From assembly GCA_964006375.1 (NCBI GenBank), contig OZ023269.1, forward strand, positions 130,068,809-130,132,808: 64,000 nt of DNA, written 5' to 3'. The stretch is from Tillus elongatus. Lineage: Eukaryota > Arthropoda > Insecta > Coleoptera > Cleridae. The translations under genes were made by a program, and so were the position numbers. Positions 23,434 through 33,915 of this stretch are shown piece after piece (positions within the stretch are counted from its first letter, which is position 1; each line of letters opens with the position of its first letter). The notes below the pieces were generated by a model that ran no database searches, was not told where the DNA came from, and was given only the letters and a program-made list of their open reading frames with translations.

Positions 23434-25317
23434 GCGCATTGAAAACAAAACAGACCGATTTGCGTTCAGAGCAATTTTTTTAAGAAACGCTGAATTTTAA
23501 TATGGACTGGGACATGTTTTGACATAAAAGTCAACTTTGTCACATTAACTTCAGGGTGGTGATAACAACCCTTATATTTTGAATAGGGAACATGGGTCGA
23601 GTGTTACATCATTTGAGAGCTCTTTCTTTTCTAAATTCAGCACACTAATTTTTTTATCAACTCGTTTAAAAATTATTCACAGTTGAAGACGCAAAAACGC
23701 ATTTCACTCATTCCGATAAGAAATGTGCTGATAGTCAATGTTTTGTTGGTTTCTAAACAAAAAATGGACTATCAGAACATTTCTTATCGGAATGAGAAAA
23801 ATGCGGTTTATATTTCAGTTTATCGGTCGGTTTGATACTTGATAATACTACCGAAAATTAATTTCACAATGGTGTATTCTGTAGAAGAAAGAGTTGAAAG
23901 AATTAAAGTAATTTTTTTTTCAAAAACGATGACTGTGCCAACCGTACTGCAAATTTGTTTAATGAACAACATCCGAACAGACATGTTAACATAAAATACA
24001 TTTTGGAGTTAGTTGCAAAGTTTCGACAAAGCGGTTCAGTAGCCAAGAAAAAACGGGATCCTGAACGTGAATTTTCGGTTAGAAATGAGACTACTGAGAT
24101 TGAAGTTTTAGGACAAATTGCTGCAGACCCAAATCTGAGCACGATAAAATTGACCACTGTTTCAAACATCAAAAGAAGAACTATTCAGCGAATATTGTAG
24201 CATCATACACTTCACCTGTATAAAATTCATCTTGTACAACAACTGAATGAAGATGATTTTGATCGGCGGCTAGAGTTTTGTGAAGTTATGACTGGACGAA
24301 TAGCTGATAACGGGAACTTTCTGTTCAATATCTGTTTTTCAGACGAGTGTACGTTTTTATTAAACTCTACAGTCAATCGTCATAATTGTCATTATTGGGC
24401 AGATAATAATCCAATAAATTTTCACGAAGTCCACACTCAAACTCCACAGAAATTAAATGTCTGGACTGGCATTTTTGAAAACCGTTTAATCGGACCAATT
24501 TTTCTTGATGGAAATTTGAGTGGCGAAACGTATTTGGAGTTATTAGAAGATATTGTTTACCCTCTACTAATTGACATTGTTAAAAATGATGATCGCTATC
24601 AAGAAAATCAATTACTCTTTCAACAAGATGGAGGTCCTCCGCATTTTTCACAACGTGTTAGGGAGTTTTTGAACAGAGAGTTTCCAGAGCAATGGATTGG
24701 GCGTAGAGGTACTATTGAGTGGCTCCCTAGATCACCGGATTTAACTCCTTTAGACTTATTTATATGGGGCCATTTAAAGAGTAGAATTTACGCAAAAGAA
24801 CCGGAGTCTCTGGAAGAATTACGACGACGCGTTGTTGAAGAATGCCGTCTAATAACTCCACAAATGCTCCAGAATGTCAGAGCTCGTTTTGAACAAAATT
24901 TGTACTTTTGTATGGAAGCTGGTGGTCAACAATTTAAACACTTACATTACATTTTTTAACGTTTGGTTTTGTTTTTTAGTTTTTTTAACGAGAAATTGAC
25001 TAATTAGTGCATTTCTTATCACAATGAAGGATATACGTTCTTGCCACTCCAACTGTGAATAAACGAGTTAATAAAACTTCCAAAAAAAGTAGTGTGCTGA
25101 ATTCAGAAAAGAAAGAGCTTTCAAATGATGTAACACTTGACCCATGTTCCTTATTTAAAATATAGCGGTTGTTATCACCACCCTTAACGGGTTGATGTGA
25201 CAAAGTTGAGTTTTATGTCAAAACATGTCCCCCTCAATATTAAAATTGACGTATTTCAGCGTTTCTTAGGAAAAAATCTCTGGACGCAAATCAGTCTGTT
25301 TCGATTTCAATGCGCCA

Positions 25318-25320
<3 letters not shown>
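23430..25320 (+). mobile_element. DD41D Tc1/mariner transposon with long inverted repeats
   Basis: A complete unit of about 1.89 kb between two (TA)n arrays. The outermost bases are inverted copies: GTGCGCATTGAAAACAAAAC on the left; reversed right end TGGCGCATTGAAATCGAAAC. Similarity continues inward for about 290 bases on each side (23432-23725 and 25010-25318), sharing AACATGGGTCGAGTG-type and ATTCAGCACACTAA blocks. TA targeting is usual for the superfamily, which fits its place within TA repeats. A second left end lies at 30355-30752. Confidence 0.85.
23869..24959 (+). pseudogene. DD41D (rosa-like) transposase, one frameshift and one stop
   Basis: Cut-and-paste transposase of about 363 codons. 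It starts MVYSVEERVERIKVIFF; an extra T in a T-run near 23912-23920 shifts the frame, and an in-frame TAG sits at 24198. The N-terminal helix-turn-helix part includes HVNIKYILELVAKFRQSGSV. The catalytic core has FSDECTFLLN (first D), LLFQQDGGPPHF (second D) and RSPDLTPLDLFIWG, where the D of PLD is the third acid with 41 residues between. That spacing matches the DD41D group (rosa is the known name), not DD34D mariners. Unlike the DD41D-like copies at 31150 and 40290 there is no intron in the FENRLIGPIF region. Two lesions make it inactive but recent. Confidence 0.88.

Positions 25321-25399
<79 letters not shown>
25321..25399. repeat. (TA)n array, right flank of DD41D transposon
   Basis: About 39 TA units; Rep-B follows directly. 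Confidence 0.97.
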
Positions 25400-25401
<2 letters not shown>

Positions 25402-25525
25402 AAACTGACCCTAAGTATGGGTTCTAGGGGCCTAGTTCACGCTGATTTGAAGAATGTTTTTTCATTAAAAAGTCGGGAGCTCCTCATTAGTGTTTTTTTT
25501 TTCAGAAAATTCACTAATAAGCACT
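25400..25525 (-). repeat. Rep-B flank
   Basis: Reading away from the TA array: TTGAAACTGACCCTAAGTAT, GGGTTCTAGGGGCCTAGTTC, AGTCGGGAGCTCCTCATTAG, ending AGAAAATTCACTAATAAG. It matches the flanks at 38143, 44894 and 52203. Confidence 0.8.
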
Positions 25526-26654
25526 ACTTAAAGAAATTATTTATTTATTTTTTGAAATTATGTATTGATATATGCTTTCAAATATTTTCTATCCAGGAAG
25601 CCTCAGGAGTAAATATGTTTAAACATAAAGCTTTCAAAAAGTTGTCGCTTGTATTATTTGAAATAATTTTCGGACGAATAATCAAATATGTAAGGAACTG
25701 CCCATAATGAATCATTATTGTCTCCAATGAGAAGTCCTTAATCGTTCAACTGAGTCCGGAAGCGTTCGCCTCCATTCTGGGAGACTATTCCTCTTAAACG
25801 AGCCCTGGAAAGAATGCAAAGTATAAAACCATTTGGTGAGAGAAGACGGTTTTTCAAGATACTGGGGACTACAGGAAACATGGCATCAAATTAAAACGAC
25901 TGTATTCCGATTGTGTCGCCTCCTATAAGAAAAATTCCATTAATACCACCAGAAAAAAGTAAAACGTGATCTACGTCGTCTTAGTAAGAAATACTTGATA
26001 ATGACGATAAAAAGGAAAAGTATACGTTAAGTGTTAGACTCTGTTCTTGTTGAACGAAGTCACAGATAATAGAGGAGTTTTAGACTTTTGAAAAATTGAA
26101 TAATTTCACTCTAAGTACATTGAATTTTTTGTGTAAGCACACTGTCAAAGAGAAATGAAAGAAAAATAAGTGAAGGCAACAAATAACCAGTAATTAATTT
26201 TCCTTTCATGAATTACGGAAAATGTTTAGCGTTAGAATCCAAAAGAATTTACCACACGATATTATTGCTACTCAGCAATTTCAATATGATGAGGCTTTGA
26301 CAGTGTTTCTTTTCTTGCCAACGTTTGTTTGAAAAACTGCTATTAAATAAATTTTTACTTCACGGCTTGCTGTTAATAATTTTCACTGATATTAAACTTT
26401 TGTGATATTTTACTTGGTATTGGAAAGTAAAACAACTTTAAAACACTAGCTATTATAACATTTTAAATGTCGTTATGTAAATCTGTGCACAAGGTAACTA
26501 TTTTAGAAAATGGTTTTGAATTTCTCTAAAACCTCAAGATGAGGATATGCTGTGTACGTTCCCTTTAACAGACTAAAATTCACGCTGCTATCTTCGTAAA
26601 TTACCAAGCCATTTATAGGTCTCTTATTTAATGGATCTCTTAATACATATTATC
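25526..26654. other. No recognised feature
   Basis: AT-rich, no supportable gene or repeat. Confidence 0.55.
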
Positions 26655-27650
26655 TATAAAAGTCCGGACGCAGCCAGTGCGTTGTGGTCGTGAATTTTCA
26701 CAAAAATATTTTTTATAGCAAATATGTCATTTCTTAATGAAAGCAAGCATCAAATTTGGTACCAGTATAAACTATATAAAAGTCTGGACGCAGCAAGTGC
26801 ATTATGGTAGTGAATTTTCATAAACATATTTTTAATGGCAGATATGTCTTTTTTAATGAGAGCAGGCAAATTTGGCTATATATTTTTTACACAAAATTCT
26901 GCCAGGAGCATACATACAATTAAAATTATATACCTAATCTGTAATTAAAATTGAAAATAAAATAATTTGGTAGCACGAAAATCCATTAAAACCTTATACG
27001 TTAAAATGGAATCAAAGATGAAAAAAAAAAGTAAAAAAATTCTGTCAACGGTGAGATTTGAACCCACGTCGTTACGCTCATTAGTCGGAAATACTAACCA
27101 TGAGACCACGTAAACTTTCTGACAAACTGCAATGAAGAAAGGTAGATAACCGATAATGGTCCTAAGTTATTAGTTGTAATATATAAGGTCTTTAGAGGCA
27201 TATTTTGCAGTTATTTTAACAAATGAGAAGTGTAGCAGAAATTTAAAACTTTCTAATATACATTTTATGCACTATTTCACCATTTATAAACGACAATGCT
27301 TATACTGATTGTCACGTTTCAAATCTCTAGTTTGACATTTACACGAGAAAAATTATAAAATTCTCAAAATAATATATCTGGTACTTCCTGAACCTTTTGC
27401 ATCATGAAACGATAAACGTTGTCTCTATTACTTAACAGATTTTGTTTAACACATACAATATTTTGGTATTGCGTCTCCTCTGACTTTTAGTGGCACTAAA
27501 ATTCTGCTTCTTTAAGTGCCTATAACTTTTTTTTCCTTTCAATATAGAGACTAAAATTTTGGTGCAGCGTTTGACTTTTACTGCATAAATGAGCTTGCCA
27601 AATGTGGTTGCCATAGCTTTATTTCCGGAGATTTTTTTTCAGAATAAAAC
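26655..27650 (+). repeat. Rep-A copy with duplicated start and tRNA-like core
   Basis: The terminus appears twice, at about 26668 (GGACGCAGCCAGTGCGTTGT) and 26785 (GGACGCAGCAAGTGCATTAT), each followed by GTGAATTTTCA. The body parallels 43095-44520 over its whole length, including GTAATTAAAATTGAAAATAA and a tRNA-like block. It is cut at about 27650 by the 5' end of a LINE2 copy. No coding capacity is seen. Confidence 0.75.
27044..27115 (-). other. tRNA-like segment within Rep-A
   Basis: On the minus strand 72 bases have tRNA layout: acceptor-like GTTTACG ... CGTTGAC (six of seven pairing, one wobble), D-arm GTCTCATGGTTAGTAT (A-box-like), T-arm GTGGGTTCAAATCTCAC with a perfect-length stem and B-box. 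The anticodon stem does not pair well, so it is not called as a working tRNA. A related, more decayed block lies at 43828-43899. Confidence 0.55.
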
Positions 27651-27651
27651 C

Positions 27652-29436
27652 TACAATTTTCCCACCTCTTGTCTAAGGGGATGAAATTGTTTCTACAGCC
27701 CTGGGCAAGGCTGAACTTTTTGCCTTGTTGTTCGCCGGCAATTCTACTCTCAACCCACCTCCAAATATTCAACCACCAACAGTCCCCAATGTCGCGCATA
27801 AAATGACGGATATCACTTTCGAAACTAAAAAGGTACGAAATATGCTCTCTTCTCTTAATACCAGGAACGCCTCTGGCCTTGACGAGATCCGAGATCCCAG
27901 CAATTGTTCTCAAAATATGCGCACCAGAACTTGCTCCTGTCCTGACTTGTCTGTTTCAGACATTTTACAATAGAGGCATATTCCCTAGTAACTGGAAAAC
28001 TGCTTGAGTACAACCCGACCCCAAGACAGGATCCAAAGTACCTTCTAGCAACTACAACCCTATTTCTCTCCTTTCAGTCGTCTCTTAAGTGATAGAAAAG
28101 TATATAAACACCGAATTACTAAAATTTCTTGAAAAACACAGTCTAATCCACGACAGGCAGTATGAATTCCGTCAGCGCAGATCAACTACCGACCTCCTTT
28201 CCTTTGTCACCCATTCTTTGAACAAGTCTATGGAACTACACGGTGAATCCCAGATTGTCGCTCTAGACATATCCAAAGCATTCGACCAGGTCTGGCACGC
28301 AGCGTTGCTTAATAAACTACCGGCCTATGGCCTACCACCAAAACTCTGTACGTGGACAGCAAATTTCCTCTCCAACCGGAGCATTTCTGTTGTCGTGGAT
28401 GGCCATTTCTCTAAACTGTATCCAATTAATGCAGGAGTTCCTCAAGGTTCAGCTTTAGCCCCTACTTTGTTTCTTCTCCACATCAATGACCTCCTCTCTA
28501 GCACATTCAACCCAGTTCACAGTTACGCGGACGACAGCACCCTCCACTCAAATATACAATATTCTAAGCCTATCTCTTTAGCCCAATTAGATGAGGATCG
28601 CAGACTCATGGAGGATTCTGTCTTCGTGGATCTCCAAAAAATATTAGACTGGGGAAGTAGAAATCTTGTACAATTCAACCCCACCAAATCTCAGTCTTGC
28701 TTTCTTTCTCATAAGGGATACACTAGCCCTAGACCCATCACAATAAACAACCAAGTTATTTAAAGTTATGAGTCCTTTTCACTTGTTGGCATTTCTGTGG
28801 ATCGAAATCTCAATTGGCACCAACATGTCACATCAATTGCAGAAGCGGCTGCTAAGAAATTAGGTTTTCTCTTCCGGGCTCGCAAATACTTGTCACCCGC
28901 TAATCTCTATACTTTATATACTTCACAAATAAGACCAAACCTCGAATACTGCTCCCACATCTGGGGTGCTGCTGCCGCTTCTACACTCGCTATCTTGGAC
29001 TCCATTCAGAAGAGAGCTATACGTCTCATCGGTGACCCTACCCTCTCCCAAAGGCTGCCATCCCTTGCCTACCGACGGGCCGTAGGTGACCTCTCTCTCT
29101 CTCTCTCTTTTATAGATATCTGCACGGGCACTGCTAAGAGGAGCTTTCTTCCATAGTTCCTCCACCTGCTGCCCCCAACAGATCTACCAGGGGAACAGAG
29201 CGAATACACCTTTTTACTGTCCAGGTCACCAGACATAGAACATCTTGTTATGCTCGCTCTTTTGTCCCGAGGTCTTCCAAGTTGTGGAATTCCTTGCCGG
29301 CACATGTTTTTCCTTCTCCCCCGAACCTCCAAACCTTCAAGTCCAGAATTAACAAGTTGCCTCTTTCCTCCTTATCGACACCCACGATACGATAGTATTT
29401 AGGCTGTAAGTCTTCGTGGTGTGTTGTTGAAATAAA
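27652..29436 (+). pseudogene. LINE2 copy, RT domain through 3' end (best copy)
   Basis: Begins within the pre-RT linker (LFAGNSTLNPPPNIQPP). The 224-codon frame at 28089-28763 has LDISKAFDQVWHA, GVPQGSALAPTLFLLHINDL and HSYADDSTLH, the RT catalytic box. A single C-to-T change makes a stop at about 28761, and the frame resumes at 28797-29156 with the thumb region. The 5' linker has frameshifts. The 3' terminus GTGTGTTGTTGAAAT is at about 29419-29433, followed by a short TAAA-type tail. Jockey/CR1-like by motif order and absence of RNase H; clade not fixed. Confidence 0.9.
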
Positions 29437-29449
29437 AATAAATAAATAA

Positions 29450-29645
29450 ACTTCTGACAACTTTATTTGAGGACTTATCCTTGGAACAATGAGAAGGAGT
29501 AGACCAAGTGGAAAACTTCCGGAAAACCTGGCCCAGTTGTTGAAATGCGGAAGCTACAAGGAAATAAAAGTATTTGCTTCGTACAGAAAAACATATTTGC
29601 GACGACAAGGCAACATCGCCTTTAGACTATGATGATGATATATGT
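29450..29645 (+). pseudogene. LINE3 3' tail
   Basis: Plus strand reads NLAQLLKCGSYKEIKVFASY and RRQGNIAF, then ends near TTTAGACTATGATGATGAT. The same ending occurs at 33790, 56130 and 60190. It directly follows the LINE2 copy. Confidence 0.6.
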
Positions 29646-30281
29646 ACAAGCAAAATTTTAATACTTTTAGCCATTAAAATCAGGCCACAAGTAATGATTT
29701 AGTGGTACGGAAAGCCTAGAAGGGATTATACTGGTAAAGTAAGAGAAATATTTCAAAGAAGAAAGTTTTATTGAAGGCTTTGCTTGCCATTAAATGTGTT
29801 TTCATGGCGAAAGACGAACATCCAGAATTATCTGAGAGTTTAGTTGAGGGAAGAAGCAATGCCTCTTGCAACCAGAGAAATATAATCTGTTCCATTTTAT
29901 TGCTAGTTTGTACCGTAACGTAACTTTCTACTTAGAGAGAATTAAAGCTTTCCCCCTAATATGATCACTTGGAGGCAGAGAAAGTCAGCTAAGTCGTCAG
30001 AATTGATGTAAGTGTATGGGAAGAGTATAGAGGAATATATACGGTGCAAATAAATCTCAATCGAAAGGGCTTTTATAGAAAATAAAAGCTTTAAATGTTA
30101 GAAAAATACATACGTCAAAAAAATAAACAAAGCACGTGAACTACTAATTTTTAGAGCGGTAGCTGGACAAAATGCACTTAATTTTTTAACTAAAAATTCT
30201 AAATAGCACATAAGAAAACATTCCAATTTTTGACACAGCGTGTTCACTATAGTAGTCAATTTTCATTAAAATTTATCTTAC

Positions 30282-30284
<3 letters not shown>
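29646..30284. other. Mostly unrecognised; Rep-A-like terminus near 30230
   Basis: Only a weak Rep-A-like terminus (ACACAGCGTGTTCACTATAG then GTCAATTTTCATTAAAATT at about 30233-30272) before the TA array. Confidence 0.45.

Positions 30285-30354
<70 letters not shown>
30285..30354. repeat. (TA)n array
   Basis: About 35 TA units directly left of a DD41D transposon end. Confidence 0.97.
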
Positions 30355-30357
<3 letters not shown>

Positions 30358-30752
30358 GTGGCGCATTGAAAACGAAACAGACCGATTTGCGTCCAGAGAA
30401 CTTTTTTTTTAAGAAACACTAAAACACGTCAATTTTAATATTGAGGGGGACATGTTTTGACATAAACCCCTTAAGGGTGGTGATAAAATCCCTTATATTT
30501 TAAATAGGGAACATGGGTCAGGCGTTACATCATTTGAAAGCTCCTTCTTTTCTGAATTCAGCACACTAATTTCTTTGGAAGTTTTATCAACTCGTTTAAA
30601 AATTATTCACAGTTGAAGTTGCAAGAACGCATTTCACTCATGCCGATAAGAAATGTGCTGATGGTCAATGTTTTGTTGGTTGTAAACAAAAAATTGACAT
30701 TTCGGAATGAGAGAAATGCGGTTTATTATTTCAATTTATCGTTCGGTTTGAT
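30355..30752 (+). mobile_element. Left end of the DD41D transposon (fragment)
   Basis: Closely matches 23432-23855: GTGGCGCATTGAAAACGAAA at the edge, the CAGCACACTAATTTCTTTGG block, and CAATTTATCGTTCGGTTTGA just before where the transposase would start. The transposase is absent; at about 30753 the sequence changes to Rep-B. Probably a deletion between the element and its TA/Rep-B neighbour. Confidence 0.82.
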
Positions 30753-30850
30753 ACTTGGGGTCCTAGTTCACGCTCATTTGCAAAAATATTTTCAAAATTC
30801 AAGTCGGGATGTCCCCATTATTGAATGTTTTCTATGAAAATTCACTTAAA
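30753..30850 (-). repeat. Rep-B fragment
   Basis: GGGGTCCTAGTTCACGCTCA, then CAAGTCGGGATGTCCCCATT and GAAAATTCACT; joined to the transposon end without a TA array between. Confidence 0.7.
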
Positions 30851-30899
30851 GGGATGTGAACAAAAAAATATATAAACAAATTAAAAATACGAAGCTTAA

Positions 30900-31145
30900 T
30901 TGAGTGAAGATTGGAACCTGTGATGAGCACTAATAAGTACAATTTGAAGAACCCAATTCATCACAATACAGTTTTTTAGAGCTGACGATCGTTTCGCGTC
31001 ATTAGAGGGATTGATAAACTAGTTGACGCTAACTTTGTTAGTGAAACGATCGTCGGGTGTAAAAAACTATGAATTGGGTTCTCCCAATTATACTTACGGA
31101 CTTAAAAGTTCAATGAGTGAAGATTGGACCCTGTGATGAGCACTG
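30900..31145. repeat. PLE terminal unit arranged as a palindrome
   Basis: A left arm around 30955-31005 (AAGAACCCAATTCATCACAA, GACGATCGTTTCGCG) faces a right arm at 31035-31095 (GTTAGTGAAACGATCGTC, ATGAATTGGGTTCTCCCAAT). The block GTGAAACGATCGTC belongs to the hammerhead-like motif seen intact at 32650-32696 and 61945-61992. Both cores here are damaged (AGTTGACGC instead of CTGATGACGC on the right). Outside are GATGAGCACTAATAAGTACA and GATGAGCACTGACAAGCACA, as beside other PLE units. Confidence 0.65.
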
Positions 31146-31149
31146 ACAA

Positions 31150-31800
31150 GCACACAAGGTCAACTTCACTTAAACAAACTGTTCGATATGGCCACCATTC
31201 TGCTCCACACACCTTTGGCATCTTGTTCTAACATAGTTATAAACTCTACGTAATGTGTTCCCATTTAATGATCTTAGCACAACCAGCACTCTTTGTTCTA
31301 ATATTTTCCGGAGTCTAATGGTTCAAAATTGAATAGTTTTTAGTAGCACCTCACAGATAAAAGTCAAAGGGGCTAAGGTAGGGTGAACTCGTAGGACATT
31401 GTACTGGTCCACTATTTAAAATAATTCTCTCATTAAAGTTTTATTTAAAAAAATGTTCCACGACACCAACATTATGAGCCGGGCAGCCGTCCTGCTTGAA
31501 CGAGATGTTTTCCATGTTTTCAGGGCTATTATTTTGCCTCAGGGCGGGCATTATCTCGTTCGTTTGTAGCTCCATATATCTATTTCCAGTTAAGTTGTCA
31601 TCAAAGCTCAAAGGACTGATTGATGATCTAAAATCAAATAGAAACACTCAAAAAATATTAATAAATATCCTTACCAATCAAACCACACGAGATATTAAAA
31701 CCAAATCGAACTTGAAATCTCCATTGATTTACCGAATGTGGATTTTCAGTAGACCAATGATGGTAGTTAGGACTATTGAACACTCCACAATGTGACATCA
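31150..31800 (-). pseudogene. Intron-bearing DD41D-type transposase, 3' portion
   Basis: Minus strand pieces: GVFNSPNYHHWSTENPHSVN, RFGFNISCGLIG, then after a gap LSFDDNLTGNRYMELQTNEI, ISFKQDGCPAHNVGVVEHFF, and SPYLSPFDFYL. These are the second D (KQDG) and third D (PFD) regions of a Tc1/mariner transposase. Between GLIG and the DDN segment is a GT...AG interval of about 47 bases (31674-31628), at the same place as the intron at 40811-40756. N-terminus missing; several frameshifts and a stop. Confidence 0.75.
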
Positions 31801-31964
31801 TACGTGTGTACAAAAAACGGCCGGTTTAAATTTCTTACTAAACAGATTTGTAAATTTTCCCTTAAGTAAAAGTAAATATAGTACTGAAAATGCATAAAAA
31901 ACGTGACTAAATATAACGGGTGTTCAGATTGCTTAGTGGAAAAATTAATTAACAAACACAGAAC

Positions 31965-32402
31965 AAAGAAAATGCTAGCGGAACGCACGATATTCAGGAA
32001 AGATAAAATAGGGAGAAATTTGTTTGCCTACCTTTTGAACCGCGTATCACAAGGGGCCACGAGAGCATTTTTAAGAAAGCCGATTTGCAGCTAACTTTTT
32101 CGACAAAAAATAATTTAAGAAATGTGTTAGGTAATACGGAAGATAAAGATAAAGCCACTGAAATGCCGGGTATCTATGAGATAGGTTGTCAAGATTATAA
32201 TCCTAAATACGTTGGGCAGACTAAGAGAACCATTGATACTAGATTTCGTGAACATCTGGCACATTTGAGATACAGTAGTGTAGACAAGTCATGCGTGGCA
32301 CAACATGTTTGGGATAACCACCACATTGATAAAGAAAATCTGAAACTTATCAAAAATATAAGACAGCCAGTTCGATGCGTGCGAAAGTATTTATCTTTAT
32401 AG
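31965..32402 (+). pseudogene. Penelope-like element C-terminus with GIY-YIG nuclease
   Basis: The linker reads KFVCLPFEPRIT, then LQLTFSTKNNLRNVLG, and the nuclease: PGIYEIGCQDYNPKYVGQ (GIY and YVG), TRFREHLAHL (Arg, His), KSCVAQHVWDNHH. The frame from 32085 to the stop is clean; the linker just upstream needs one frame change. The RT of the element is absent. Family knowledge: PLEs carry RT followed by GIY-YIG and move by target-primed reverse transcription. A hammerhead-like motif lies about 250 bases downstream, as expected for a PLE terminal repeat. Related nuclease scraps are at 12972 and 62560. Confidence 0.88.
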
Positions 32403-32649
32403 GGCAATAAAAATCAAAAGTTCCTTAAATCGAGCCCCGCCACAGGTTTGCAGTCCTCTGTTTGCGCTTCGTCTTTGAAGCAGAAACCTGTCAGGTAAAG
32501 TAATAAAGGAAGTTTAAAAACCTCGTCCGTCAATTAAAATACAATACACAAAAAATTTGCCTGCGATTTAATCTTCCTCTCGGTATCGTTCTTTACCTAA
32601 CACTCAGTATAAAAGATGGTGTTTTAGTGGGGAGTAGTTAGAAGTTTTC

Positions 32650-32696
32650 ATCCTCTGACGACGCTAACTTTGTTAGTGAAACGATTGTCAGTTCTT
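32650..32696 (+). ncRNA. Hammerhead-ribozyme-like motif (PLE terminus)
   Basis: CTGACGA (32655-32661), then CGCTAAC-TTT-GTTAGT as stem II, GAAA (32678-32681), a very short stem III (AC ... GT) and cleavage triplet GTC (32687-32689). Stem I is short (CT/AG). Very short stem III is known for PLE-encoded hammerheads. One unpaired C next to the CTGACGA box weakens the fold. Confidence 0.6.
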
Positions 32697-32826
32697 TAAA
32701 AAGATGTGTTGTGGTGATTTGGGTTCTTCAATTGTACTTATAAGTATTGTTGAATTTATGTTTTGTTGTATTTTTGTAACTATTAGTTTTTTGACCTTGC
32801 TTGCCTACTATTGTGATTATTGGCTG

Positions 32827-32866
32827 AATAAAGATTATTATTATTATTACTACTACTATTATTATA
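32827..32866. repeat. (ATT)n / (CTA)n microsatellite
   Basis: Short trinucleotide run, ATTATTATTATTACTACTAC and onward. Confidence 0.9.
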
Positions 32867-33027
32867 CAAAATACTCTGTGAAGACTGTATTCTTTCTGTT
32901 GGCTTATTGATGTCAATATTGGTTGGTTTTATATGAAACAGTATCGCTATAAAACCTCAGCTAGGGTAAAATTTTTACAACTTGAAAGATAAACCAATTC
33001 TGTAATTGTAGCTATCTACGATATAAC

Positions 33028-33519
33028 GCTCGAATACTGCTCCCACATCTGGGGTGCAGCTGCCGCTTTTACACTCGCTATCCTGGACTCCATTCAAAAG
33101 AGAGCTATACGTCTCATCGGTGACCCAACCCTAACCCAAAGGCTGCCATCCCTTGCCCACCGACGTGCCGTTGGTGACTTCTCTCTATTTTATAGATATC
33201 TGCACGGGCACTGCTCAGAGAAGCTTTCCTCCATAGTTCCCCCACCTGCTGCCCCCAACAGATCTACCAGAGGAACAGAGCGAATGCACCCTTTTACTGT
33301 CCAGGTCACCAAACATAGAACATCTTGTTATGCCCGCTCTTTTGTCCCGAGGACTTCCAAGTTTTGGAATTCCTTCCACATGTTTTCCTTCTCCTCCGAA
33401 CCTCCAAACCTTCAAGTCCAGAATTAACAAGTTGCCTCTTTCATCCTTGTCAACACCCACGGTACGATAGTATTTAGGCTGTAAGCCCTCGTGGTGTGTT
33501 GTTGAAATTAAAATAACGC
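33028..33519 (+). pseudogene. LINE2 3' fragment
   Basis: Starts inside LEYCSHIWGAAA and runs to the family terminus GTGTGTTGTTGAAAT at about 33494-33508. Frameshifted; the usual CT run is reduced to CTCTCT. Confidence 0.87.
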
Positions 33520-33789
33520 ATAATGATCAGTACATTGACTCAAAAAAAAAAACAGGATACTTACTTCTAAAAAACAACACACTCCAAGATATATTAAATT
33601 CTAGCACACAAACCAATGGTCCTAAACTTCTGTTATCTGGTCCTTCAAAATTGCATTTTTGTACCATTACCGTTTTCCAAAAACGTGGCTTGTCATTTGA
33701 ATTTACTTCTACATTCTCAACAATGTACCATTTTATGAGACAGTAAAAATGTAAAAATTTTTGTCAAATAACTGGAACAATAAAAGGCA

Positions 33790-33915
33790 GATAAAGAAAT
33801 AATCGGCCTAAAAAAACCTTGCCCAGCTGGAGAAGTGCGCCACAAAATAAAAGTAGCTCCTAGAGACAGATTCATGTATCCGACGACAAGGCGACATTAG
33901 ACCCTGATGAAAAAT
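33790..33915 (+). pseudogene. LINE3 3' tail
   Basis: AACCTTGCCCAGCTGGAGAA then CCGACGACAAGGCGACATTA and GACCCTGATG, matching the tail at 29450-29645. Confidence 0.55.

Noticed and set aside
27044..27115. Functional tRNA gene
   Set aside because: The anticodon stem does not pair and the block is part of a dispersed repeat.
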